Below are positions 42,683 through 53,263 of a stretch of DNA of 64,000 bases, one piece after another. Within the stretch, counting starts at the first letter, position 1; the number at the start of each line of letters is the position of its first letter. A program made the translations under genes and the position numbers. The DNA is from Methanomassiliicoccales archaeon LGM-RCC1. GTDB taxonomy: Archaea > Thermoplasmatota > Thermoplasmata > Methanomassiliicoccales > Methanomethylophilaceae. The notes under the pieces are model-generated. The model saw only the letters and a program-made list of their open reading frames with translations, had not been told where the DNA came from and searched no databases. The stretch spans positions 1,488,001 to 1,552,000 of the forward strand of contig CP115555.1 in assembly GCA_030168575.1 (NCBI GenBank), given 5' to 3'.

Positions 42683-43687
42683 ATGGCCTTTAGCATAAGA
42701 CTCTGCCCCTACTGTGGTGGAGCCATCAACTCCGACGAGGCAGGCTACTACGTCTGCGAGGAGTGCGAGAAGCGTACGTACAGGTCCAGGACCAATTCTA
42801 TGGCGTATCTTCTCAACAAGCCATACGAGGAAGACTACAAGAAAATCCTCGATACGGCCGACATCAGTGCTGAGAAGGCCCTTGATATGATCGAAGAGAT
42901 CATCACCGAAGCAGAGGAACCGGACGCGGATATGTTCTTCACCCGCGGATTCGTATTCGCGAAGCTCGGAGAGGATGGTAAGGCCCACATAGACTGGAAG
43001 AAAGGGCTCGAGCTCCTCCAGGACGTACGCTTCATCGATGCGTACATCATCCCCGTGTGCAAGAGCATAATGGAGATCATGTACCTGAAGGAAACGGAAT
43101 TCATCGAATTCAACCCTCGCGAATACATCGATTCAATCTCCACGGAATTCTCACTGAAGTGCGAAGCGCCTACAAGGGGAATATTCTACATCACGACCTA
43201 CAGGATCTTCAGGATCGCCATCCAGGGAGGAACTCTGGAGAACGATGATGATGTCTACAGCACGATCATATCCAAACTGATCGGAAGGATCCTTGTTTAC
43301 GGCCGCAACTTCCGTACGGTATGTGACATCATAGAGGAGGCCTTGGAGGACTTCCACTACAACCCGGACACGTACATAGAGGATGACAACCTCAAGCTGC
43401 ATCTCTCGGACCTCCTCAGGCAGAAGTATCTGACCCTGTCAAAGGATTTCTCCGATGAGCACATCACCCGTATCTTCAGGCACTGGAATGACGAGAACAT
43501 GTATGAGCTGGAGTACTGGATGACCGAGCTCATCGATTCCCTGGAGGATGTCAGCCTGCTTCAGAAGCTCCACGACCTCGTGTCTTCAGAGAAGGAAGGC
43601 TACGACCTTGACCAGGCTGTTGAGGATTACGCAAGGAAATTCCTGCTTCTGGATAAGGATGGGAACGACCTGTCAAAGGAAGCCTAA
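42683..43687 (+). CDS. Zinc-ribbon protein with helical repeat body (334 aa), unknown
   Basis: ATG 42683 starts MAFSIRLCPYCGGAINS; the N-terminal CPYC...CEEC pair is a zinc ribbon. The rest is helical and acidic (for example EEIITEAEEPDADMFFTRGF; FHYNPDTYIEDDN), resembling TPR-like repeats, with no catalytic motif. I recognise no family. The 3' end overlaps the convergent mntP gene by 15 bases. Confidence 0.6.
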   Translation: MAFSIRLCPYCGGAINSDEAGYYVCEECEKRTYRSRTNSMAYLLNKPYEEDYKKILDTADISAEKALDMIEEIITEAEEPDADMFFTRGFVFAKLGEDGKAHIDWKKGLELLQDVRFIDAYIIPVCKSIMEIMYLKETEFIEFNPREYIDSISTEFSLKCEAPTRGIFYITTYRIFRIAIQGGTLENDDDVYSTIISKLIGRILVYGRNFRTVCDIIEEALEDFHYNPDTYIEDDNLKLHLSDLLRQKYLTLSKDFSDEHITRIFRHWNDENMYELEYWMTELIDSLEDVSLLQKLHDLVSSEKEGYDLDQAVEDYARKFLLLDKDGNDLSKEA

Positions 43688-44233
43688 GTGCTCCAACAGT
43701 ATCTTCGTGCCTATCACGATCAGTATTATTCCGCCGAAGAGCTCCGCCTTGCTGCTGTAACGATCGCCGACCACGCTGCCCAGCTTGACTCCGGCTGCCG
43801 ATATGAAGAAGGTAATCACTCCGATCAGCACGGCATCCATCAGGATGTCTGAACCGTCCATGGCCAAAGATATCCCAACAGCCAATGCATCTATGCTCGT
43901 GGCGATGGCCAACAGCAACATTATCCTGAAACCTAAGCTGTCGTCGATCTTCTCTTCGTCCAACGACATCGATTCACGGATCATGTTGAGACCGATCAAT
44001 ATGAGCAATCCGAATGCGATCCAGTGATCGACCTCGGAGATGTATGAATATAACGATTCTCCAAGGCAATAGCCGATTATCGGCATGATGAACTGGAAGA
44101 ATCCGAACCAGAAACCTATGATGATCACAGAAGAGGCCTTCGGCTTCCTCATAGCGAGCCCTTTGCAGATGGAGACGGCGAAGGCATCCATAGCGAGCCC
44201 GATACCGATTAGGGTCACCGTGAGTAGGTCCAT
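43673..44233 (-). CDS. mntP: MntP family manganese efflux pump
   Basis: 186 residues with six membrane helices and the two MntP signature DA motifs: GLAMDAFAVSICKG in helix 1 and ATSIDALAVGISLAMDG in helix 4. It probably exports Mn2+. Manganese pumps are often controlled by manganese-sensing DtxR/MntR regulators; such a regulator gene lies about 4 kb away (48547), but I see no shared operator. It overlaps the convergent 42683 gene by 15 bases. Confidence 0.9.
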   Translation of the reverse strand: MDLLTVTLIGIGLAMDAFAVSICKGLAMRKPKASSVIIIGFWFGFFQFIMPIIGYCLGESLYSYISEVDHWIAFGLLILIGLNMIRESMSLDEEKIDDSLGFRIMLLLAIATSIDALAVGISLAMDGSDILMDAVLIGVITFFISAAGVKLGSVVGDRYSSKAELFGGIILIVIGTKILLEHLGFL

Positions 44234-44364
44234 AGGCCGAAATGGAGAGGTTATAATTAATTGATTGTCGGAGAAAACTCGTCAAGAATATGACGAACCG
44301 TAATGAAAAAAGACAATATAAAATAGGAAAATGTCACCGCCATTATCAGCAATTTTATCCATCG

Positions 44365-44376
44365 TTGGATATCCAA
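44365..44376. promoter_or_regulatory. Palindrome TTGGATATCCAA (site 1)
   Basis: A perfect 12-base palindrome of half-site TTGGAT with its complement. The same half-site recurs at 44406 and in the 44464-44480 repeat. Confidence 0.5.
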
Positions 44377-44463
44377 TAGATGAATATTTTTCTTCAAAAT
44401 TTGCCTTGGATAATTCTCTTTTTGCCACCAGCGTACATTTTCATTATATACTTGGAAATGATG

Positions 44464-44480
44464 TTGGATGTATAATCCAA
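44464..44480. promoter_or_regulatory. Inverted repeat TTGGAT-N5-ATCCAA (site 2)
   Basis: Half-sites TTGGAT and ATCCAA are perfect complements around GTATA, placed 12 bases before the ATG at 44492 and downstream of a CATTATATACT box (44436-44446). The location, likely at the transcript start, suits repression. Confidence 0.55.
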
Positions 44481-44491
44481 TGGTGTGAGAT

Positions 44492-44893
44492 ATGCAAGCG
44501 AAGGAACTGACAGAGAAACGCTGCGGAAGGTGCGGGCATGAATGGACAAGCGGAATTGACATGCCTGCAAGGTGCCCTCACTGCGGCACTTATCACTGGT
44601 ACGGCGAATCCACATCCTACAGCTGTTTCGTTTGCGGACACACTTGGTTCTCCCGCACTACTAGGACGCCTATGAGGTGCCCGAAATGCAAAACACGTTC
44701 TTGGCAGAACGGACCCCGGAGGTTCAACCCCAAGAGCATCGACACCGAGGATAGCAATGTCAAGACGATCATCGACATGTACCTTCACGGAAAGGGCTGC
44801 GTATCGATCGCCATGAGTACCGGTGTAGCGCTGTCCAGCGTCATCGATGTGGTTAAGATAGCCGTATGCGACGGCCGTCAACCCAGGATGTAA
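44492..44893 (+). CDS. Two-zinc-ribbon protein with C-terminal HTH-like region (133 aa)
   Basis: Two zinc ribbons: CGRCGHEWTSGI...CPHCGTYHWYG, and CFVCGHTWFSR...CPKCKTRSWQ. A flexible link (PRRFNPKSIDTEDSN) leads to NVKTIIDMYLHGKGCVSIAMSTGVALSSVIDVVKIA (about residues 93-127), which looks like a helix-turn-helix. A zinc-ribbon DNA-binding regulator is likely. The TTGGAT repeats just upstream suggest it controls itself. TAA stop. Confidence 0.72.
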   Translation: MQAKELTEKRCGRCGHEWTSGIDMPARCPHCGTYHWYGESTSYSCFVCGHTWFSRTTRTPMRCPKCKTRSWQNGPRRFNPKSIDTEDSNVKTIIDMYLHGKGCVSIAMSTGVALSSVIDVVKIAVCDGRQPRM

Positions 44894-44919
44894 ATCCGCA
44901 AATCAAAAAAGAATAATCT

Positions 44920-44936
44920 CCCCGGAAAAACCGGGG
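44920..44936. terminator. Hairpin between zinc-ribbon and ribH genes
   Basis: CCCCGG-AAAAA-CCGGGG. Confidence 0.6.
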
Positions 44937-44947
44937 AATTAATGTTT

Positions 44948-46256
<1,309 letters not shown>

Positions 46257-46257
46257 T

Positions 46258-46965
46258 TCAAAGCTCCGGATGATCCTTCTTGAACTCTTTCCACTTCTCG
46301 ATGACCTCATCGCCATCGATGATCTGGATTCCATGGGCGTCCGCATATTCCTTGACACTGGCCTTGGGTCTCGAGCCGAAATCGTCCCCCATCATCTCAC
46401 AGATGGTTGCAGACGGCTTCACTCCCGCCATGTACATCAGGGCGGTGCACAGTTCAGTGTGGCCGAAACGGGACTCGAGGATCTTCTCCGAGGTATTCAG
46501 GAGGTGGATGTGCCCCGGTGCCCTGAAGTTCACTCCGATCTCCTTCTTTATTTCCTCGATGGGTTTTCCGGAGAACAGGATGTTGGCGTACTCACTGGCG
46601 GTCAAGGCACGGTCCTTGTCTGTGATTCCCGTATAGGTCTTCCTGTGGTTGATCGTCAGACCGAAGGACGACTTGGTCCTGTCATAGGGGATGTCCGTAG
46701 GCGCCATAGCCCTGAGGAGCGGGTACTTCTCGCAATCGTCCCAATAAACGTCGGACATGAAGGGCAGCCCCACATCCATCGCGGTCTTGTAGGGCGTCGT
46801 CACGCATATGAGCCCTCCTGCATCCTTCCTCATCATCTGGATGATCTCAGGGGTCACGAACTGTGAGGCGACTGTGAGGTCGCATTCCCTCTCCCTATCG
46901 TCGAAATCGTAGACGAGGATCGGTTTTCCTTTTCTGATATCCTCAAGGATACTCTCGAATTCCAT
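46258..46965 (-). CDS. ribB: 3,4-dihydroxy-2-butanone 4-phosphate synthase
   Basis: 235 residues from ATG 46965 (MEFESILEDIRKGKPIL). Catalytic acidic segment DFDDRERECDLTVASQF, then MRKDAGGLICVTTP, SFGLTINHRKTYTGITDKDRA, and C-terminal RFGHTELCTALMYMAGVKP. It forms the four-carbon unit of riboflavin from ribulose 5-phosphate. First gene of the four-gene rib operon. A TATA element lies at 46995-47006. Confidence 0.93.
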   Translation of the reverse strand: MEFESILEDIRKGKPILVYDFDDRERECDLTVASQFVTPEIIQMMRKDAGGLICVTTPYKTAMDVGLPFMSDVYWDDCEKYPLLRAMAPTDIPYDRTKSSFGLTINHRKTYTGITDKDRALTASEYANILFSGKPIEEIKKEIGVNFRAPGHIHLLNTSEKILESRFGHTELCTALMYMAGVKPSATICEMMGDDFGSRPKASVKEYADAHGIQIIDGDEVIEKWKEFKKDHPEL

Positions 46966-46994
46966 ATGAACACTACGGTTTGAATCTTTGGAGG

Positions 46995-47006
46995 CTTTAA
47001 TATAGG
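46995..47006 (-). promoter_or_regulatory. TATA element of the riboflavin operon
   Basis: On the minus strand CCTATATTAAAG lies about 30 bases before the ribB ATG. Confidence 0.55.
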
Positions 47007-47102
47007 GTGGGCATCTACAATTATTTTGGTAGAATAATTCAAATCTACTCATTTTTTGATAAATGTTCGACAATAGCTGACAAAACGGAGCTGTTCTGGA
47101 CC

Positions 47103-47111
47103 TTATTTAAA
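47103..47111 (+). promoter_or_regulatory. TATA element of glyA
   Basis: TTATTTAAA, about 46 bases before ATG 47157, in the divergent gap with ribB. Confidence 0.55.
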
Positions 47112-47156
47112 CGGAAGTTAGTTATTATCCCCACCTCAATACGGTCAGACGATAAC

Positions 47157-48443
47157 ATGGCACTAGAGGACGCCAAATTCATCAGAAACAACGTCAAGGC
47201 CCACAACAAGTGGTTCGAGGAGTGCATCCCCATGATCGCATCCGAGAACCTGATGAGCCCTCTGGCAAAGGAGATGCTGATCTCAGACTTCGCAGACAGG
47301 TACGCAGAAGGCCTACCTGGCAAGCGCTACTATCAGGGAAACATCTACGTTGACAAGGTAGAACTGAGAGTGCTCGAACTGGCCAAGAAGGTGTTTGAGT
47401 GTGGATTCGCTGACGTCAGGCCTATATCCGGTACGGTCGCAAACATGGCGGTCCTCATGGCATTCGCCAAGCCTGGAGATATCATAACAACCTGCTCTCT
47501 GGACCAGGGTGCGCACATCTCCACTTGCGAATTCGGTGCTTTCGGACAGAGGGGAGTTCACTCGGTCAACTACCCGTGGAACGAGTACGACATGAACCTG
47601 GATGTCGACGGAACCATCAAGGTGCTCAAGGCAGCCAAGCCCAAGGTCGCACAGTTCGGTCTCTCCGTCTTCCTGTTCCCCCCACCGCTCAAAGAGCTCG
47701 AGGACACGTTCAACGAGATCGACTGCCTCGTTTGGGAGGACTGCGCGCACGTCCTCGGACTCATAGCCGGAAAGAAATTCCAGGACCCCTTCAAGGAAGG
47801 AGTCAACATCATCTCCGCTTCCACCCACAAGACGTTCCCCGGACCTAACCACGGAATCCTCCTGGGCCAGAACATCACTGAGGAGGAGCAGAGCAAGCTT
47901 CAGCACGCAGCATTCCCCGGAGTCACCTCCAGCCACCACCTCCATGCGATGGCCGCTTTGGGAATCACGCTTGCAGAGATGGAGGTCTTCGCGAAGGATT
48001 ACGCAGCACAGGCATGCAAGAACGCACGTACTCTCGGTGAGGCCCTCTACGAGCTCGGAGTACCTGTACTGTGCCCGGACCACGGATTCACTAGATCCCA
48101 CGCAATCGCCGTCGACGTGTCTGAATTCGGCGGTGGAAAGAAGTGCGCCCAGCTCCTCGAGGATGCCAACCTGATCTGTAACAAGAACATGCTCCCCAAG
48201 GACACCAGCGCCGTCAACCCGTCAGGACTGAGGCTCGGATCACAGGAGATGACCCGTCTCGGAATGAAGGAGAGCGAGATGATGGAGGTCGCCGAACTCA
48301 TCGCCAGGGTCGTCAAGAAGAAAGAGGATCCCGCGAAGGTGAAGGAGGACGTCAAGGAGCTCAAGAAGAACTTCACCACCATCCAGTACTGCTTCAATGC
48401 GGGCGAGCCTGCATACAGCTACCACGACCTCGTGGACTTCTGA
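47157..48443 (+). CDS. glyA: Serine hydroxymethyltransferase
   Basis: 428 residues from ATG 47157. The start MALEDAKFIRNNVKAHNKWF, substrate segment NLMSPLAKEMLISDFADRYAEG in two parts, DQGAHIS, and the PLP lysine in SASTHKTFPGPNHG identify SHMT. It interconverts serine and glycine with a folate or methanopterin carrier. Which carrier this lineage uses cannot be read. The promoter (TTATTTAAA near 47103) sits divergent from ribB. Confidence 0.93.
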   Translation: MALEDAKFIRNNVKAHNKWFEECIPMIASENLMSPLAKEMLISDFADRYAEGLPGKRYYQGNIYVDKVELRVLELAKKVFECGFADVRPISGTVANMAVLMAFAKPGDIITTCSLDQGAHISTCEFGAFGQRGVHSVNYPWNEYDMNLDVDGTIKVLKAAKPKVAQFGLSVFLFPPPLKELEDTFNEIDCLVWEDCAHVLGLIAGKKFQDPFKEGVNIISASTHKTFPGPNHGILLGQNITEEEQSKLQHAAFPGVTSSHHLHAMAALGITLAEMEVFAKDYAAQACKNARTLGEALYELGVPVLCPDHGFTRSHAIAVDVSEFGGGKKCAQLLEDANLICNKNMLPKDTSAVNPSGLRLGSQEMTRLGMKESEMMEVAELIARVVKKKEDPAKVKEDVKELKKNFTTIQYCFNAGEPAYSYHDLVDF

Positions 48444-48453
48444 AACCATCAAA

Positions 48454-48476
48454 CCAGGCAGGGAGCCCCTGCCTGG
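48454..48476 (+). terminator. Terminator after glyA
   Basis: CCAGGCAGGG-AG-CCCCTGCCTGG, a strong stem 10 bases past the stop. Confidence 0.65.
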
Positions 48477-48546
48477 ACTTATCATTCAGTCAGTCTTTGG
48501 AATTCAGAGTGCTTTTTTTAATAATGCCAAGCCCATACAGGCTACG

Positions 48547-49203
48547 ATGACATCTGACAACCGCGAGGACTACCTCATCAGCATCCTGAGGCTGAGCGAT
48601 GGCGACAGGAACGTCAAGACTACCGAGCTTGCCTCGTTCATGAACGTTTCCCCCGCGAGCGTCACCGAGATGACCAAGACATTGGCCAACGACGGCCTGG
48701 TCATCTACGAGAGATACAAGGGCATCCGCCTTTCCGAAGAGGGAGCGACCGTTGCCCGTCAGCTCCGTAAAAAGCACCATGTCATCGAGCACCTTCTGAC
48801 AGATTGTCTCGGAATGGATCATCAGGATGCTCACGACGAGGCCCACAAGATAGAGCATTCCATATCTGACAACACCAGCATCAGGATCTGCAACATGATC
48901 GGCAACCCTGTCGATGAGGACTGCGCCTACTGCTCCGAGCCCTGCAAGCGCTACAGTCAGGGATCCACCAATATCGTCCAGTTGAACAAGATGGCGAAGA
49001 ACAAGGCCGGATCCATCGCATACATCAAGAGCGAAGACAGCGAGACCATCCGCAGGCTCAACTCTATCGGATTCGTTCCAGGAAGAGAAATCAAGATCGA
49101 ATCGATACTGCAGGACGGCGGCGACAGGGTCGTGAAAATCGGCGACAACATGATCGCCCTGAGTTACGACCTTGCTTCTGCGGTTTTCGTAGACGTGGTC
49201 TGA
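48547..49203 (+). CDS. DtxR/MntR family metal-dependent transcriptional regulator
   Basis: 218 residues from ATG 48547. N-terminal winged helix (ELASFMNVSPASVTEMTKTLANDGLVIYERYKGI, given as two segments), dimerisation helix with HHVIEHLLTDCLGM and EAHKIEHSIS (metal-ligand H/E residues), and a C-terminal FeoA/SH3-like domain (IRRLNSIGFVPGREIKI). Such proteins repress transport genes when Fe2+ or Mn2+ is bound. mntP in this window is a candidate target. Confidence 0.9.
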   Translation: MTSDNREDYLISILRLSDGDRNVKTTELASFMNVSPASVTEMTKTLANDGLVIYERYKGIRLSEEGATVARQLRKKHHVIEHLLTDCLGMDHQDAHDEAHKIEHSISDNTSIRICNMIGNPVDEDCAYCSEPCKRYSQGSTNIVQLNKMAKNKAGSIAYIKSEDSETIRRLNSIGFVPGREIKIESILQDGGDRVVKIGDNMIALSYDLASAVFVDVV

Positions 49204-49322
49204 TCCGATTTTATCTAGCTTTAGCTGATAGCTTTTATTTTAGCGAAATCAGCATTACTGGCTCAGATAGTATTTAAAAATGTTCTAAACCATACCCTTT
49301 TTAATATTAAGAGGGTGGGAAC

Positions 49323-51350
49323 CTGCAACTCGATATTACATCATCGAAAAAGTGCCTCAAAGGCACTCTAGCATTAGCGGTTATCGCATTCGCCTTGATT
49401 GCTGCAGTTGTACCTTCTGCTTCCGTTTCAGAAGATGTTGATGCAGTAGCAAGCGGCATCGAAGGAACGGCTCTCAAGTGGGAAGTAAGTACAACAAATC
49501 AGCTGAGCGTTTGGGTCGATGCTTCATCGTCATCCACGGTGACTTCGATCCCAAACTATACTGACAGTCAGACTAGGCCTTGGTACACGGCATACAAAGA
49601 CACTGCAACCAGCATATCCATCGGAACTGGTGTCACGGGCGTCGGAAACAATGCATTCAATGGCATGAACGCAGTGACGGAAGTTACATTCCCCAGCAGC
49701 ATCGCCACCATTGGAAATAACGCGTTTGCCAAATGTACAGCGCTTAGAACCGTCACATTTGTGGCCACGAGCGATAACGTAACAATCGGAGAGTACACAT
49801 TCAGTAATTGCTCTGCCCTCAACAGCATCAATCTGAACACAGCAACCCTGACAGGTCTGGGAAGTGGAGCTTTCTACAACTGCATATCGCTTGATCAGAT
49901 TACTATCCCCTCGGGCATATCAGCACTGCCCGCAGATCTTTTTGAGGGTTGTTCGAATCTCAAAAACGTATACCTGCCGACCGGAATCACAACCATAGGT
50001 AACCACGCATTCTCTGGATGTACAAAGATCTCCCAGATCAACTTTGGTAGCGTGCTTGCAACGATCTACCCCAGCACATTCGCGGGAATCAAATTCATGT
50101 CCAGCACTGGAGAGGTCGAACAGACAGTTGCCAACCTGAAGGGAAAAACCTGGATGGGATCCGGTGATGGAAAATTGTATGCTTCCGGTTCTACTGGAGA
50201 GTTCATTATCACATTCAATGCACAGGGAGGAGTATCCTCTGCTTCCACTATGGCGACCGTGGGAGGCAAACTACCTTCCCTGCCTACCGCCACTTACGGC
50301 ACCAAGCACTTCGACGGATGGTTCATGACCAGCACAGGCGGATCCATCATCTCTACTTCCACCGTATTCACCGAGAACAAGACTGTCTATGCTCTCTGGG
50401 ATACAGCGAAATCAGTAACCGGTGTAACACTCGACAAAGAATCGGCAACCGTCAACATGGGCGGTTCCCTTAAACTGAACGCAACTGTTTCACCTGCGGA
50501 TGCCACTGATCCATCAGTCGTATGGAGCAGCAGCGACAATACAGTCGCCACCGTAGATAACAGCGGAAATGTGACTCCGGTAAAGACCGGAACGGCCAGA
50601 ATCACCGTCACAACTAACGACGGCGGAAAGACCGCTACCTGCGATGTAACTGTCCAGCATGTGCCCATCGAAAGCGTGACTCTGAACAAGACGACCGCGA
50701 TCCTTTCAGTAGGGGACACAGTAACTCTGACGCCGACCGTAACTCCCACCACTGCCGATGTCAAGACAGTCACATGGGAGAGCAGCGCAACTACCATAGC
50801 GACCGTGGATCAGAACGGAGTCGTTACAGCTGTCGCCGCAGGTACCGCAACAATCACCGTCAAGACCGTTGTCAGTGAAAAGACCGCGACATGCACCGTC
50901 ACGGTAGCTACCAAAAGGGTCACAGGACTTACAATGGATGCCACCGCTAGCATGAACACGGGCGGAAAGCTCACACTGTCTGCTGTGATTGCCCCTGCCG
51001 ATGCAGATGTGAAGACCATCAACTGGTCCAGCAGCAATACGGACATCGCTACAGTCGATAGCAACGGACAGATTACAGCTCTGAAGGCTGGCGAGGTTAT
51101 CATCACTGCCGAGACCGTCGACGGAGGATTCACCAAAACCTGCACAGTTACCATCACTGACAGCGTCTTGAGCTCCACCACCATAATCATCATAGTGGTC
51201 ATCGTAGTGGCGCTGATCGCAATCGGAGCTGTGTTCTACCTCAAGAAATCCGGAACCCTCGGAGGCTCCGGAGGCTTTGGCGGAAAGAAGAAGAACGGTG
51301 GCAACGGTAAAACCGGAGTCACCCCTCTCAGACCGATCAACAAGCCTTGA
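49323..51350 (+). CDS. Surface adhesin-like protein: BspA-type leucine-rich repeats, InlB-type repeat, three Big_2 domains
   Basis: The frame opens after TAA at 49308. It gives a lysine-bearing region (SSKKCLKG) and a long hydrophobic signal segment (TLALAVIAFALIAAVVPSAS) upstream of the first TTG at 49395. The start is therefore probably CTG 49323, preceded by GAGGGTGGG; that gives 675 residues. Order: signal segment (about 18-45), BspA-like leucine-rich repeats (about 95-265, repeated GNNAF and LRTVTF segments), one InlB-like repeat (about 300-360), three Big_2 Ig-like domains (about 365-610), then a transmembrane helix (about 619-640) and a basic glycine-rich tail. Probably displayed on the cell surface. 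Confidence 0.82.
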   Translation: MQLDITSSKKCLKGTLALAVIAFALIAAVVPSASVSEDVDAVASGIEGTALKWEVSTTNQLSVWVDASSSSTVTSIPNYTDSQTRPWYTAYKDTATSISIGTGVTGVGNNAFNGMNAVTEVTFPSSIATIGNNAFAKCTALRTVTFVATSDNVTIGEYTFSNCSALNSINLNTATLTGLGSGAFYNCISLDQITIPSGISALPADLFEGCSNLKNVYLPTGITTIGNHAFSGCTKISQINFGSVLATIYPSTFAGIKFMSSTGEVEQTVANLKGKTWMGSGDGKLYASGSTGEFIITFNAQGGVSSASTMATVGGKLPSLPTATYGTKHFDGWFMTSTGGSIISTSTVFTENKTVYALWDTAKSVTGVTLDKESATVNMGGSLKLNATVSPADATDPSVVWSSSDNTVATVDNSGNVTPVKTGTARITVTTNDGGKTATCDVTVQHVPIESVTLNKTTAILSVGDTVTLTPTVTPTTADVKTVTWESSATTIATVDQNGVVTAVAAGTATITVKTVVSEKTATCTVTVATKRVTGLTMDATASMNTGGKLTLSAVIAPADADVKTINWSSSNTDIATVDSNGQITALKAGEVIITAETVDGGFTKTCTVTITDSVLSSTTIIIIVVIVVALIAIGAVFYLKKSGTLGGSGGFGGKKKNGGNGKTGVTPLRPINKP

Positions 51351-51360
51351 AACCTAAAAA

Positions 51361-51378
51361 CCGGGGGCGATCCCCCGG
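51361..51378. terminator. Terminator between surface protein and gltX
   Basis: CCGGGGG-CGAT-CCCCCGG followed by CTATTTTTTTG; strong and intrinsic-like on the + strand. Confidence 0.75.
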
Positions 51379-51422
51379 CTATTTTTTTGTTAAGAACCCG
51401 TCGATGACGGGATTGAAAATTA

Positions 51423-53102
51423 TCAGCGGTGAGAGAAGATCATCGATACGGACTTCTGATCCTTCTTCTCGACCCTGACGAAACCGATCCTCTCCAGCTG
51501 GACCATATCATTGGCCTCTGCGGAGATCGCGGTCTCGATCTTTCCGTTGAGTACATTGCCGTCAGGCATGACAAGAGATGCATCAAGACCGTCAGCGCCT
51601 ACCCACTGGACTGCACGTACGCCCTTCTTGAGGATCGATACATCGTTTCCATTGTACTTGGCGGGCTTTCCGAACTGCAGATTGCAGAGATCCTTGAGCC
51701 TGATCTGGCCGTCCTTCTCGAACAGTGCATAATCCTCTGCCGCAAGGCAAACGGTCCTGGGCGAAGCGATCCTGTAACCCCTGTTGCCCCTCTCGGGATG
51801 GTCGGGATGCTTGGGTGCGACTCCGTCGATCACATCGATTCCGTCGATATCGAACGAGACCGGGTCGCTGACGAAGAAGTATCTGTTGGCATCGGTGTCG
51901 ATGATGTCCCTGTTCATTCCGTACAGGTTCTGCCAGGAGAACTCTATGTCCACAGGTTTGATTCCGGATTCCACCCAGTATCTCCTGATGGCCTCCGGCC
52001 TTATTCCGCGCCTCTTCATGGCCCTGACGGTTCCGGTCCTGACATCGTCCCATCCGGTGTACTCTCCGTCCTTGATGCTCTGCTTGATGATCGATGTCTT
52101 CAGAACGGTGTCAGGGATGTTGACGAGACCGTAATGGTAGTACTCGGGCTTCTTCCATCCGAAGTAGTCGAAGATGTACTCCTGCCTGAATGTGTTGTTG
52201 AGATGGTCCTTTCCCCTGATGACATGCGTCATTCCCATCTCATGGTCATCGATGGCCACTGAGAGGTTCATCATGGGGTAAGCGATGTACTTCTGTCCGG
52301 TACGGGGATGGGGGGTCCTTACGAGCCTGAGTGCGACGAAATCCCTGACCGCAGGGTTGGGATGGCAGATGTCGGTCTTTACAACAACGACCGCCTCTCC
52401 GTCCTGGTAATCGCCGGCGAGGAACTTGTCGTACCTGTCCAGCTGCGTCTCCACAGGAAGGTCGTGGCAGGGGCACTTCTGCTTGTTCTCCTTCTTCTTC
52501 CTCCAGTCGTCACCGTCGCATGTGCAGACGTATGCGTGGCCCATCTCGAGGAGCTTCCTGGTGTAATCGTAGTACATCTCAAACCTGTCCGACTGGATGT
52601 ACTGCTTGTTGCACTTCACGCCGAGCCAGTCGAGATCCTCCGGGATCATATCGTAGGCGTCGGGATCGATCTTCTCAGGATTGGTGTCCTCGAACCTGAG
52701 GATGAGGTCTCCGCCGTACCTCTTGACATACTCATCGTTGAGGATGGAGACACGGGTATGACCGATGTGAAGAGGTCCAGAAGGTCCGGGGGCGATACGC
52801 ATCACGACCTTGCCGTTCACGTTCTCCAGGTCAGGGAGCTCGTATTTCCTCTCCTTCTTCTCCTTCACGAGCAGTGATGAGTCTATCTCCTCAAGGGCCT
52901 TCTTCTGTGCCTCGAAACCCATCTTGTTGACATCTTCCACGATCTGGTTGATTAAGGGTGTGATCTCTCCTGCCTTAGGCCTGAGCTCCGGGCAACTGCC
53001 CAGGATCTTTCCCACGACGGCTTTCGGATTGGCTGTACCTTTGAAGAACACCGCATTCTGCAGTGCGAATTTTCTGATCGTCTGCTCGATCTCGTCGGAC
53101 AT
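51423..53102 (-). CDS. gltX: Glutamyl-tRNA synthetase, archaeal type
   Basis: 559 residues, class Ib. N-terminal GluRS-helical domain, HIGH in PSGPLHIGHTRVSIL, an ATP-site loop TSIIKQSIKDGEYTGWDD in place of KMSKS, and a zinc-like CPCHD insert. It ends with beta-barrel anticodon-binding domains (LCNLQFGKPAKYNGNDVSIL). Archaeal GluRS may charge tRNA-Gln as well when GatDE is present. Confidence 0.94.
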   Translation of the reverse strand: MSDEIEQTIRKFALQNAVFFKGTANPKAVVGKILGSCPELRPKAGEITPLINQIVEDVNKMGFEAQKKALEEIDSSLLVKEKKERKYELPDLENVNGKVVMRIAPGPSGPLHIGHTRVSILNDEYVKRYGGDLILRFEDTNPEKIDPDAYDMIPEDLDWLGVKCNKQYIQSDRFEMYYDYTRKLLEMGHAYVCTCDGDDWRKKKENKQKCPCHDLPVETQLDRYDKFLAGDYQDGEAVVVVKTDICHPNPAVRDFVALRLVRTPHPRTGQKYIAYPMMNLSVAIDDHEMGMTHVIRGKDHLNNTFRQEYIFDYFGWKKPEYYHYGLVNIPDTVLKTSIIKQSIKDGEYTGWDDVRTGTVRAMKRRGIRPEAIRRYWVESGIKPVDIEFSWQNLYGMNRDIIDTDANRYFFVSDPVSFDIDGIDVIDGVAPKHPDHPERGNRGYRIASPRTVCLAAEDYALFEKDGQIRLKDLCNLQFGKPAKYNGNDVSILKKGVRAVQWVGADGLDASLVMPDGNVLNGKIETAISAEANDMVQLERIGFVRVEKKDQKSVSMIFSHR

Positions 53103-53263
53103 GGGACTTCCGAATCTTTAGGCAGTATATAGATATCATCGCGGGCGCGCCCGTTAGGGAAAGAACAGCAGGGATTCCAGCGGGATTAGTTTCGTTCTAA
53201 CGGGCAAAGGAAAGAATTAAGCCCGACCGACCTATTATGTGGCAAGCTCAAGGAAGTGAGAAC

